Shown here: positions 42,340 to 50,325 of the stretch, piece by piece | How the letters are laid out: each line of letters starts with the position of its first letter | How positions within the stretch are numbered: the stretch's first letter is position 1 | NCBI RefSeq assembly: GCF_009002475.1 | Contig: NZ_AP019860.1 | Location: forward strand, 2,170,001 to 2,234,000 | Direction of reading: 5' to 3' | Source of the DNA: Candidatus Uabimicrobium amorphum | GTDB taxonomy: Bacteria; Planctomycetota; Uabimicrobiia; Uabimicrobiales; Uabimicrobiaceae | DNA: 64,000 nucleotides | Notes under the pieces: model-generated | Database searches by the model: none | Told to the model about the DNA's origin: nothing | Seen by the model: the letters and a program-made list of their open reading frames with translations, nothing else | Program-made: the position numbers and the translations under genes

Positions 42340-42341
42340 AT

Positions 42342-43112
42342 TCACTCTATACCGATGTTAATCTGTCGGCGTATATCTTGCAAACGATCTGAAAAACTAC
42401 AGAGAAATATACCTGAAAAATATAACGATACAATCGGAAATGCCATCAATAGCTGCGTCACTACATCAGGAGGTGTCAACAGGGCTGCGATGACAAAGGC
42501 GGCAAGAAATGAGTGACGCCAATTTTCAACAAAGAAACGCGTATTTAAAAGACCGGCTTTTACCAAAACCAACATAACGAGCGGTAACTCGAATATAACA
42601 CCACATACAAACGTCAATACAAAGAATAGCGATACATACGAGGAAAGAGTAAACCCCATTTGGATGGTATTCTCCCCTCCATATCCACCGAGAAATCGCA
42701 ATCCTAGAGGAATAAGTACGCTGTAGCCAAAAACAATGCCTGTTGCGAAAAAGATAATTGCAAAAGGAAAAAACGTCATAACATAACGCTTCTCATGACT
42801 GTATAATCCCGAAGCAATGAATTCCCACAACTGGTAAAGAGTAAAGGGCATTGTAATGATAAGTGCGGCGATAATAGACACTTTTAAATAACAAAAAAAT
42901 GTCTCTTCGTAACGCAGAACTTGAATGGTCGTCGGGTGATTTAGGGCAAGCATTGCTTCCTTGTGCGGTTCGAGAATAATAGTCATGTAAAAATTTTGAT
43001 CGACTATTGTCATCGCAAAGGCACCGAACAGCACAAAAAGACAAGTCACTATTCGCTTGCGCAATTCGTCTAAATGATCCCCAATAGACATGGAGACATC
43101 GTGAATATCCAT
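42342..43112 (-). CDS. tatC: Sec-independent protein translocase subunit TatC
   Basis: 256-residue, six-helix membrane protein that recognises twin-arginine signal peptides. N-terminal IGDHLDELRKRIVTCLF and the first-loop/second-helix motif ITMPFTLYQLWEFIASGLYS with EKRY are diagnostic. The helix pair FELPLVMLVLVKAGLL and ALLTPPDVVTQLLMAFP completes the fold. No tatA or tatB gene is in the window. The HEAT-repeat membrane protein gene ends 13 nt upstream on the same strand. Confidence 0.96.
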   Translation of the reverse strand: MDIHDVSMSIGDHLDELRKRIVTCLFVLFGAFAMTIVDQNFYMTIILEPHKEAMLALNHPTTIQVLRYEETFFCYLKVSIIAALIITMPFTLYQLWEFIASGLYSHEKRYVMTFFPFAIIFFATGIVFGYSVLIPLGLRFLGGYGGENTIQMGFTLSSYVSLFFVLTFVCGVIFELPLVMLVLVKAGLLNTRFFVENWRHSFLAAFVIAALLTPPDVVTQLLMAFPIVSLYFSGIFLCSFSDRLQDIRRQINIGIE

Positions 43113-43125
43113 TTTGTCAAACCTT

Positions 43126-44139
43126 TTATTGTTGCGACATTTTTTTCACAATTTGCAATGTAGTATCGGTAGCGGTTTTTCGCACATCTACATTTGCATG
43201 TGATAAATATGCATTGATAACATGTAAACTATCGGGATCTGCTATTTTCCCTAAAACGCGCAAAGTTTCTTGTATTATTTGTGGTTCGTTATATATTCTA
43301 TTATAAAGAATCTTTGTTAAAAGAGGCTTTGCTTTTACATAATGTTTTTGTTGAAGAGATTGTATTGCCGTTAATATTTTCTCGCGGCTAATTTTCACTT
43401 GTGGTGCCTCGCTACGGTTTGTATAGGGAATAAAAGAAGCTCCCCCTAAACAAAATAGCGCCACAAAAATAACCCAACATACTTTTTGTTGTACGTTGAG
43501 AAATAGCATCAACATCTTGCGCACAACGGTCAAAAATAGAACAATGCAAGCGGTTACCACTAGCAATATATGGCTTATGATAAACCACTCCTTATAAAAT
43601 CCCCAAATAACAATAGAGCTACACCAAGTTGTAAAAATCAACATGTACATCACGGTTTTTCCGCGGCCATAAAGTTTAAGTGTCGCACGATGTCCGACAA
43701 CATAGTTAATAAATAGCGGAAAAAACAAAACAAAAGCTAGACCATAGATAATCGGAATAGCATACAACAACGGTTCTAAATAAAAACTCATCGGCAAATT
43801 TGGCTTTTCGACGGCGATGGATAATTGGTAAAGGGGATCGGACTCTATCGAACTTACAAGTTTGGCAATATCTTGGCCATGTGCTTTTTCTTTTGCCAAC
43901 TCGCGCAGTTGCTCCATCACTTTTTGGCGATACTGAGGAAAAGCGGTAATACTTTCCCGCAGTGTTTGTGCGGCTGCTTCGCGCACACTTGCATCTTCAT
44001 CGTTTTGCACGTTGTTGATTAAAACTTGAATGGCTGTTTCACTTGGTTGCAGTACTGGTTCACCAAATGCAACAAAAACAAGCCGCACCACAATAATACA
44101 CAGAAGCCACGCCCACCAGTTGTGTAAAACTTTTTGCAT
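43126..44139 (-). CDS. polytopic membrane protein with HEAT-like repeats
   Basis: About 337 residues from ATG 44139, with GGA 7 nt ahead; TTG 44151 is an alternative that overlaps the CPBP gene by 8 nt. After a first membrane helix, a periplasmic or cytoplasmic helical block contains a HEAT-like unit (DEDASVREAAAQTLRESITA). Four or more membrane helices follow (res ~120-250). A second HEAT-like block (PQIIQETLRVLGKIADPDSL, then HANVDVRKTATDTTLQI) ends the protein. The function is unknown. It sits between the CPBP protease and tatC genes in one tight minus-strand run. Confidence 0.6.
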   Translation of the reverse strand: MQKVLHNWWAWLLCIIVVRLVFVAFGEPVLQPSETAIQVLINNVQNDEDASVREAAAQTLRESITAFPQYRQKVMEQLRELAKEKAHGQDIAKLVSSIESDPLYQLSIAVEKPNLPMSFYLEPLLYAIPIIYGLAFVLFFPLFINYVVGHRATLKLYGRGKTVMYMLIFTTWCSSIVIWGFYKEWFIISHILLVVTACIVLFLTVVRKMLMLFLNVQQKVCWVIFVALFCLGGASFIPYTNRSEAPQVKISREKILTAIQSLQQKHYVKAKPLLTKILYNRIYNEPQIIQETLRVLGKIADPDSLHVINAYLSHANVDVRKTATDTTLQIVKKMSQQ

Positions 44140-44143
44140 ATCT

Positions 44144-44944
44144 CTATCCAATCCCTTGAATGATCAATAAAATAGTGATCAAATTGTGTAGAGAATGTAC
44201 TGCAATGGGAATCCAAATGGCTTGTGTCCTTTCATATAACAAGGCAAAAAACACGCCAAGAGAAGCGATGGGCAAGAAGCCAACGAGTGTTCCGTGAACA
44301 GCGGCAAAGCAAATCGCAGACCCCACAATGGCCAATGGAACGCCCAAAAAAGATCGTAACAAAGAATAGAGAAAAGCACGGAAGAAAAACTCTTCAAAAA
44401 TAGGAATAAAGACAATAGCAACCATTGCTCCAATCCACAGACGCCTTCCTTGTTCATTCATAAAATATATGACAATTTCTTGTTTTTGTGGCGTTTCTCC
44501 CATACTGGTAACTAGTAGGTAAGACAGTATGACAATACACACAAAAATGGGCCACGATAGTAAGTATGCGGCAATAGCATAACCCGCTTTTCTAGCAGGT
44601 AATTTTACAATACCAAGAGAGCTCCACGAACTATTGCGAAACTTACGCAACCATAAACATAAAAAACCACATGTGCACAGTTGAATGAGACCATTTAGTA
44701 CAATAAGTATGTATTTGTCCCCTGCCATCTCTTGTGTGATGAAGAATTGAGCAATGCCGAGAACGACAAAAAATATACATACCGCGACAAAAAAATCAGT
44801 AATGTCCCATGAGGCTTTTTCAAATGGTTGCGATTTAATTTTACGCAAAACGCATGACACAGCCCACACTGCCGCAACAATAATCCCCACAAAAACGGCA
44901 ATGGCTTGTGGACTTTTCAATAAATCAATGAGTTGTTTTTCCAC
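44144..44944 (-). CDS. CPBP family intramembrane metalloprotease (CAAX-like)
   Basis: 266 residues, GTG start, 3 nt after the YacL-like stop. Eight hydrophobic segments contain the family motifs FIPIFEEFFFRAFLYSLL (E-E-x-x-x-R), ICFAAVHGTLVGFLP (F-x-x-x-H) and IAVHSLHNLITIL (H-x-x-x-N/B). The Glu pair and His residues are intact, so an active Abi/CAAX-type protease is expected. The substrate is unknown; bacterial members process membrane-anchored peptides or act in immunity or stress. Its neighbours give no specific clue. Confidence 0.9.
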   Translation of the reverse strand: MEKQLIDLLKSPQAIAVFVGIIVAAVWAVSCVLRKIKSQPFEKASWDITDFFVAVCIFFVVLGIAQFFITQEMAGDKYILIVLNGLIQLCTCGFLCLWLRKFRNSSWSSLGIVKLPARKAGYAIAAYLLSWPIFVCIVILSYLLVTSMGETPQKQEIVIYFMNEQGRRLWIGAMVAIVFIPIFEEFFFRAFLYSLLRSFLGVPLAIVGSAICFAAVHGTLVGFLPIASLGVFFALLYERTQAIWIPIAVHSLHNLITILLIIQGIG

Positions 44945-44947
44945 AAA

Positions 44948-45988
44948 TTAGCTTTCGTTCAATTTAGCAAACACCATGCGCCCTATGTTATTCTGCAATA
45001 CGTTTGTAACAACAACAGAAACGTTCTTCCCTATCATTCTGCGGGTATTTTCAACAATGACAACTGTTCCGTCTTCTAAGTATCCAATTCCTTGCTCTGC
45101 TTCTTCTCCTTGCTTCACAATGCGAATATCAATCAGTTCCCCAGGAAATACTGTGGGCTTCAAAGCATTGGCGAGAGAATTCAAATTAATAACCCCCACA
45201 TCTTGTAGCTGCGCTATCTTTTTGAGATTATAGTCATTTGTAATCACGATACCGTTTATCTCTTGCGCAAGGGCAATTAATTTATTGTCAACTTCTTTGA
45301 TATTGGGAAAAGTTTGTGGCTCGATGGTGACATCTAGTTTCTTATTTTTTTGTAATTCAGCAAGTATTTCCAAGCCGCGTCGTCCACGGATTCGCTTCTG
45401 CTTATCCGAACAATCCGCTAAACTTTGCACTTCGTCTAAAATAAATTTAGGAATAACGAGGTTGCCCTTCATAATTCCCGTTTCACATATATTAGAAATA
45501 CGTCCATCAATAATGATACTCGAATCGAGTATTAAACGACGATCTCCGGCTTCTTTCGTAAAGTCTACGAAAGGAATTAACAACTTAAACCTGTTCTTTG
45601 TACGATACAAAACAGCCACAGATAGATAACAAAACAAAAAAGTAATTCCAACATTTACTAAATCGCGAATTTTCTGATACTCGTCGGGAAAAATATCCTT
45701 CATCATATTCACATGTGGAATTAAAAATAGTGCTTGCACAAAAAGATACGAAGCAATAAATCCAACTAGCAAACCAAGTATAACGGTGAAAATTCCCACT
45801 AAAAATCGCGTTGAATACTTAATTTCTACCCAAATAATACATATACCGATTATCGATCCAGTAATAATGGCAGATATATTAACTATGTGGAAATTTGGCC
45901 GTTCAAATATTAGTTTTGCAAGTTGGTAAAATACACTGGCCGTTGTGATCACAAATACAGTTCTTAATACTAATAATATTCCTGGCAC
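44948..45988 (-). CDS. YacL-type PIN/TRAM domain membrane protein
   Basis: 346 residues, GTG start with AGGT 8 nt upstream. Four N-terminal membrane helices (res ~5-130) are followed by a PIN nuclease-like domain beginning RRLILDSSIIIDGRISNICE. The acidic residues of PIN domains are visible: Asp in ILDSS, Glu in ILDEVQSLAD, Asp in EVDNKLIALAQ and Asp in ITNDYNLKKIA. A C-terminal TRAM-like beta domain follows (PGELIDIRIVKQGEEAEQGI then DGTVVIVENTRRMIGKNV). The domain order matches the YacL family, putative RNA-targeting nucleases at the membrane. It begins the minus-strand run to tatC. Confidence 0.93.
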   Translation of the reverse strand: MPGILLVLRTVFVITTASVFYQLAKLIFERPNFHIVNISAIITGSIIGICIIWVEIKYSTRFLVGIFTVILGLLVGFIASYLFVQALFLIPHVNMMKDIFPDEYQKIRDLVNVGITFLFCYLSVAVLYRTKNRFKLLIPFVDFTKEAGDRRLILDSSIIIDGRISNICETGIMKGNLVIPKFILDEVQSLADCSDKQKRIRGRRGLEILAELQKNKKLDVTIEPQTFPNIKEVDNKLIALAQEINGIVITNDYNLKKIAQLQDVGVINLNSLANALKPTVFPGELIDIRIVKQGEEAEQGIGYLEDGTVVIVENTRRMIGKNVSVVVTNVLQNNIGRMVFAKLNES

Positions 45989-46305
45989 TGAATTTTACCT
46001 CATATAATACTCACAGCTTGTATTAGCTGCATACAAATTGCAATTGTATATTCAATACAATCAAACTATAAAACTATTTTCTTAATACATTCCTATATTT
46101 ACGGTGAAGTATACGCCATTTAAAATAAATTTGTCAATAAAAATAAGGCTCATCTCTTAGGCGCGTCATCTGTCAAATAATAAACAGCTATCGTAATCGT
46201 AGCCATCATTACGCGTTAAGTAAAGAGTAAAATCTTTCAAAACAATCCCAACAGCAAGTTGAAGTAGTTTCATTTTAATAAAACAACAGCGAGCTGTTGG
46301 GCACG

Positions 46306-46385
46306 GTCATCCCTAACTTGATCAGGGATCCAGGCGTTTTACAAGTCGACTTCATTTTGTGGATTCCCGCTTTCGCAGGAATGAC
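46306..46385. repeat. REP-like paired hairpin element in a 478-bp intergenic region
   Basis: The gap 45989-46467 holds no ORF of note. Within it, GTCATCCCTAACTTGATCAG (from 46306, ending in GGATCCA) and, in opposite orientation, TGGATTCCCGCTTTCGCAGG (46360, ending AATGAC) form two hairpins with matching GTCAT...ATCCA ends. This is the layout of common dispersed extragenic palindromes. A CAACAGCGAGCTGTTG palindrome precedes it (46284-46299). Confidence 0.65.
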
Positions 46386-46467
46386 ACACTTGTGTAGTTC
46401 CGTCTCAACAAAACTGAAGTTACTTCAAAAAATTTTCTGGAACTACATAACAAAATGATTTTTTGCC

Positions 46468-48393
46468 TTATGTATATTGAGCAATTTTTTCAAACAGTTG
46501 CTGTTCATTAACCGGTTTACAAATATAATCATTCATCCCTATCGCCAAACCCTTTTCGCGTTCTTTCGACATAGCATGCGCTGTCAAAGCAATGATCGGC
46601 ATAGAAAAACCCAAACTGCGAATTTTACGCGTTGCTCCTAATCCGTCCATTTTCGGCATAGAAATATCCATAAGTACTATGTCATATTCACTTTTTTGAA
46701 CTTGTTCTACAGCCTCTTCCCCGTTATTGGCAATATCAACTTTACACCCCAAACGGCGCAAAATGATTTCAAAGATTTTTTGATTTGTGCGATCGTCTTC
46801 TACCAATAGAACAAAAACATTCAGCAGCCTCTTCATCTTTTGCTGCGGTACTTCCAAAACAGCATCGAAAGATTTTTTTAATTTTACATCAAAACTAAAT
46901 TTACTTCCCTTTCCTTCTTCTGATTCCACCCTAATTTTGCCTTGCATACGTTCGACCAAATATTTAGAAATGGCAAGCCCCAAACCCGCTCCATCTGAAG
47001 TACGGTTAAAGGACATGTCTACTCGTGAAAAAACTTCGAATATTTTCACTTGCTCTGAACGAGGAATACCAATGCCGTTGTCTTCAACAACAGCAAGCAT
47101 AGTAGTATGCTCGTCTGTCTCGCAGAAAGATATTTCTAAAGAAATTTCACCATTCTGCGACGTGAATTTAATGGCGTTGTTCAGTAAATTTAAAAATATT
47201 TGCTGAATGCGTACCGGGTCTCCCAACAAATTCTTTGAAGCTTCACCACAAGAAAACTGAAACTCAATATTTTTCTTTTGAAATTGCGGCTGTAAAAGTT
47301 GCACCAGTTTACGAATAATCTCCTGTACGTCAATTACTTTTTCCTGTAAATGAAATTTGCCAAACTCAATCATTGATAAATCTAGTAGATCGTCGATAAG
47401 AGAGATGAGTAAATCACCACTATTTTTTATGACTTGTAAATGGTTTTGCTGTTCTTTATTAAGCTTTGTACTTTGTAAAAGGTCACAAAAACCCATAATC
47501 GCGTTCATTGGCGTTCGAATTTCATGGCTCATATTTGCCAGAAATAAACTCTTCGCTTCATTGGCTTTTTCCAACTCGCGCTTCGCTCTTTTTAATTTTT
47601 CTTCTGCCTCTTTGCGATCGAGAAAAACAGGAATATGATAGGATCTCACCTGCTCTTCTTTGTGCACATATTCTTTTATTCTATGCGGCGGTGCCATAAT
47701 GAAAGTACAGTTTTCGTCGCCTTGGGCGCGGCAAGAAATTTCTACTGCTGTTAGCGGTATACCAAAGCTTGCCTCGCACCACCCCGATGAGTAACCGGCA
47801 TTCATTATACAAATCGGCTTCTGCGCTTTCTTGCCGGCCTTAATCCAGGAGGTAGCTTCAAACGAATATGGATGGTGGTATTTTAGGTAAAAATTATCGT
47901 CAGGGGAAGGATTACTCTCGGGCAAGATTTCCACAAATGCCCAACCAGTGTATGCAAAGTGAACAGGACCTGCTGATAATTTATCAATGGGGGTTTTCAC
48001 TTGCATCTGCTCATGAAACTTCTTGGCGTCTTCTATACCAATGACATGCGAAATATCAAACAAGAAATCAAGGCCTATTTGTAGCGCATCTTCGGGACCA
48101 CGATCTTTATATAAATTCTGGATATTTTTTAAGAACTCAAAAGACAAGGACGATGCCCGCATTAAAATATAGCGTTCATTATCTACAGAAACGAGCGCAC
48201 GACAGGGATCAAATTCGATATTTTGAAAATACTCTCCGACAGTGTCCTGCGCTGCGTCAAAAGTCGCTTTAAACTCCTGGGGAACTTTAATCGTATCTCC
48301 GTTGACTTTTCCCAAAGTTTTTTTCTTCAGTCTAAGAACCTCTAGCTCTAATTCAGCTATTCTTTTTTCCAATTCTTTTTCACGGCTCACCAT
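46468..48393 (-). CDS. hybrid sensor histidine kinase/response regulator with V4R-type sensor
   Basis: 641 residues. After an N-terminal coiled coil (res 1-25) lies a sensor region ending in a V4R (vinyl-4-reductase/XylR-N-like) domain: NAGYSSGWCEASFGIPLTAV then EISCRAQGDENCTFIMA (res ~198-234). The HisKA phosphoacceptor is His290 in ANMSHEIRTPMNAIMGF. HATPase N, G1 and G2 boxes are NLLNNAIKFT, VVEDNGIGIP and DGAGLGLAISKYL. A C-terminal receiver has VEDD and phosphoacceptor Asp576 in DIVLMDISMPKMDG. There is no membrane segment, so it is a cytoplasmic hybrid kinase for a small-molecule ligand. No output regulator is adjacent. Confidence 0.93.
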   Translation of the reverse strand: MVSREKELEKRIAELELEVLRLKKKTLGKVNGDTIKVPQEFKATFDAAQDTVGEYFQNIEFDPCRALVSVDNERYILMRASSLSFEFLKNIQNLYKDRGPEDALQIGLDFLFDISHVIGIEDAKKFHEQMQVKTPIDKLSAGPVHFAYTGWAFVEILPESNPSPDDNFYLKYHHPYSFEATSWIKAGKKAQKPICIMNAGYSSGWCEASFGIPLTAVEISCRAQGDENCTFIMAPPHRIKEYVHKEEQVRSYHIPVFLDRKEAEEKLKRAKRELEKANEAKSLFLANMSHEIRTPMNAIMGFCDLLQSTKLNKEQQNHLQVIKNSGDLLISLIDDLLDLSMIEFGKFHLQEKVIDVQEIIRKLVQLLQPQFQKKNIEFQFSCGEASKNLLGDPVRIQQIFLNLLNNAIKFTSQNGEISLEISFCETDEHTTMLAVVEDNGIGIPRSEQVKIFEVFSRVDMSFNRTSDGAGLGLAISKYLVERMQGKIRVESEEGKGSKFSFDVKLKKSFDAVLEVPQQKMKRLLNVFVLLVEDDRTNQKIFEIILRRLGCKVDIANNGEEAVEQVQKSEYDIVLMDISMPKMDGLGATRKIRSLGFSMPIIALTAHAMSKEREKGLAIGMNDYICKPVNEQQLFEKIAQYT

Positions 48394-48470
48394 ATTCTCC
48401 TATTTCACGATTTCCCACTTTCGCAACGCATAAGACTTTTGTTACTTCCGACTATTAACGCGAAAGATTG

Positions 48471-50204
48471 TTAAGGTTTTTTTAGAACTCGTTGTATTTC
48501 TTCTTCAAATTTTCCAGGATTACTTCCTGTTATATTGGCGTGATCCCAACGTCCAGAATTCCACAAAATGATACAGCCATTTTTGTTGTACTTGCGAAAT
48601 TCGCGGTGAAAATCAATGTAATTTCCCCGTGAGTTTTTGTCGCGCAATCCAAATTCTCCTAGAGAAAAATCCTCTTTTGCTATTTTTCGTATTCGAATAA
48701 TAAGTCTCTGAATATTTTTACCAAGAAACATTTTGCGCAATTTTTTCACTAATCTACGAATAAAGCTGCGACGACTTTCTAAATAACTACCATTGATAAT
48801 ATGATTGTGTTGTTCGTACATAGATGGTGCAATAGAGTCAATGTTCTCAAAGATCTTCAGCAATAATTTGTAATTTGGTTTTTTTTGCCCTTCGTGCCAT
48901 CCATGTAGAAAATCACCATTGGGGTTCCATACCAACTTTACTTTATTTTTGATTCCTATTTGAGCAAGTCTACGACGTAGCCTTTCTATCGTTTTATAAG
49001 TCGCTTGTGTTTCTGTAACAAAAGCAGGGTCAATTTCGGATGCTACGGTAATGCGAATTTGCTGATTAAGTTTGATGTTGTCTTTATTTTTTTCTATAGA
49101 CTTAAGTAACGCGCCGTATGAACGCAAAAAATAGTGTTCATCCAACGGTATTTCACAATGTATTCGCCAATTCGACTCCCAAATGCGATTTAGGGTTACA
49201 ATACTTTCCAGGTGTGGAACAAACGTAAGAGATAAGCCACTATTCCAAATTTTTTGTAAACACCGCAACAGCTCGTCTTCGTCAATGGCAAAATCATCTT
49301 CATAAAAATAATGATGGCCGTAAACAATTTCATTGTTTAAACGTGAGAGTCTCTTTTTACGCGTACTCCCACCAGAGTAATACACAGGAAAAAACAAAGT
49401 AACTTTGTCAAAGCCCTTCTGAATGCCATTTTGCAAAATATAGTCCGCATGTTTATCTAAGTCTCCTTTTTTAAAAGGAATCAATGAAAAACTATACGCG
49501 GAATTCTGCTGTATTTGCCTTTTAGACACTTTTAGAGAAAACTCACTTTTAGAAGCTGGCCGATTAAAAACACGGTATGCCTGGTTGATGCTACGAAGTA
49601 CAAAAAAGAATTTCTCCTCATCCATTTGCGTGTCTACATAAGTAAACTTTTGCTTTGTTATTCGCTCAAGATACCTAGCAAATTTTGCATGTTGTGTCAC
49701 AAAAGAATTGTCTAACAATAGATCTCTTACTATATTATATAGCTTAGAAACCTGCCATCGCGGCAACAAATACACAACTTTTTTTGGGCCAATTTGCAAA
49801 ACAGGTTCGTAGTTACGATTAAACTTAATCTCTCCACCGCTCAACTTTAGCATTTTTGCCAAATCATATGTATCCCATTTACTGTTCTTGGCAAAGATAT
49901 ATTTTACAAATTTGAGATCCATAAAACCAACTTTCGGCCCTGTTGTACGAAACACAATAAAAGCTTTTTTACTGCGTATTTGTTTTGTCGATAGAGGTGT
50001 TTTTGTTTTATACCAATTCATCCTGCGATCAAAGTACCCGGGTAATTCACCACCTGGATGCAGATACAGTCTTGCCTTTTTTTGCATCACCTTTTCCCAA
50101 ATTTCAGGTACTTCGCGCACATTTTTTTTATAGTAGTCGGCATGTAAGGTTATTAAAAATAGCAAAGAGTAGCACAAACACTTATGAGCTTTGCAACGCC
50201 ACAT
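48471..50204 (-). CDS. exported protein, possible TIM-barrel glycoside hydrolase
   Basis: 577 residues with a hydrophobic signal-like N-terminus (CLCYSLLFLITLHA). From res ~235 the sequence alternates strands and helices as in a (beta/alpha)8 barrel: FDKVTLFFPVYYSGGST, LSLTFVPHLESIVTLNRIWE, IRITVASEIDPAF, VKLVWNPNGDFLHGW, IDSIAPSMYEQHN, FSLGEFGLRDKNSRGNY and NGCIILWNSGRWDHANI. Glu in ASEID and Glu in LGEFG fall at the ends of putative strands 4 and 7, as the acid/base and nucleophile do in clan GH-A (e.g. GH113-like) enzymes. The family call is by pattern only; a catalytically inactive relative is possible. It is divergent from the M1 peptidase gene. Confidence 0.5.
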   Translation of the reverse strand: MWRCKAHKCLCYSLLFLITLHADYYKKNVREVPEIWEKVMQKKARLYLHPGGELPGYFDRRMNWYKTKTPLSTKQIRSKKAFIVFRTTGPKVGFMDLKFVKYIFAKNSKWDTYDLAKMLKLSGGEIKFNRNYEPVLQIGPKKVVYLLPRWQVSKLYNIVRDLLLDNSFVTQHAKFARYLERITKQKFTYVDTQMDEEKFFFVLRSINQAYRVFNRPASKSEFSLKVSKRQIQQNSAYSFSLIPFKKGDLDKHADYILQNGIQKGFDKVTLFFPVYYSGGSTRKKRLSRLNNEIVYGHHYFYEDDFAIDEDELLRCLQKIWNSGLSLTFVPHLESIVTLNRIWESNWRIHCEIPLDEHYFLRSYGALLKSIEKNKDNIKLNQQIRITVASEIDPAFVTETQATYKTIERLRRRLAQIGIKNKVKLVWNPNGDFLHGWHEGQKKPNYKLLLKIFENIDSIAPSMYEQHNHIINGSYLESRRSFIRRLVKKLRKMFLGKNIQRLIIRIRKIAKEDFSLGEFGLRDKNSRGNYIDFHREFRKYNKNGCIILWNSGRWDHANITGSNPGKFEEEIQRVLKKP

Positions 50205-50325
50205 GTAGTTTTTCCTTGAAAAAAAACATCACTTTCCATATCATCAAAACGATTCAACGATTTTTCACACACAAGGTAAAAGTCGTTTTTGGTTTATAAA
50301 ATTACACTTTCATTGAAGGTTTTTT

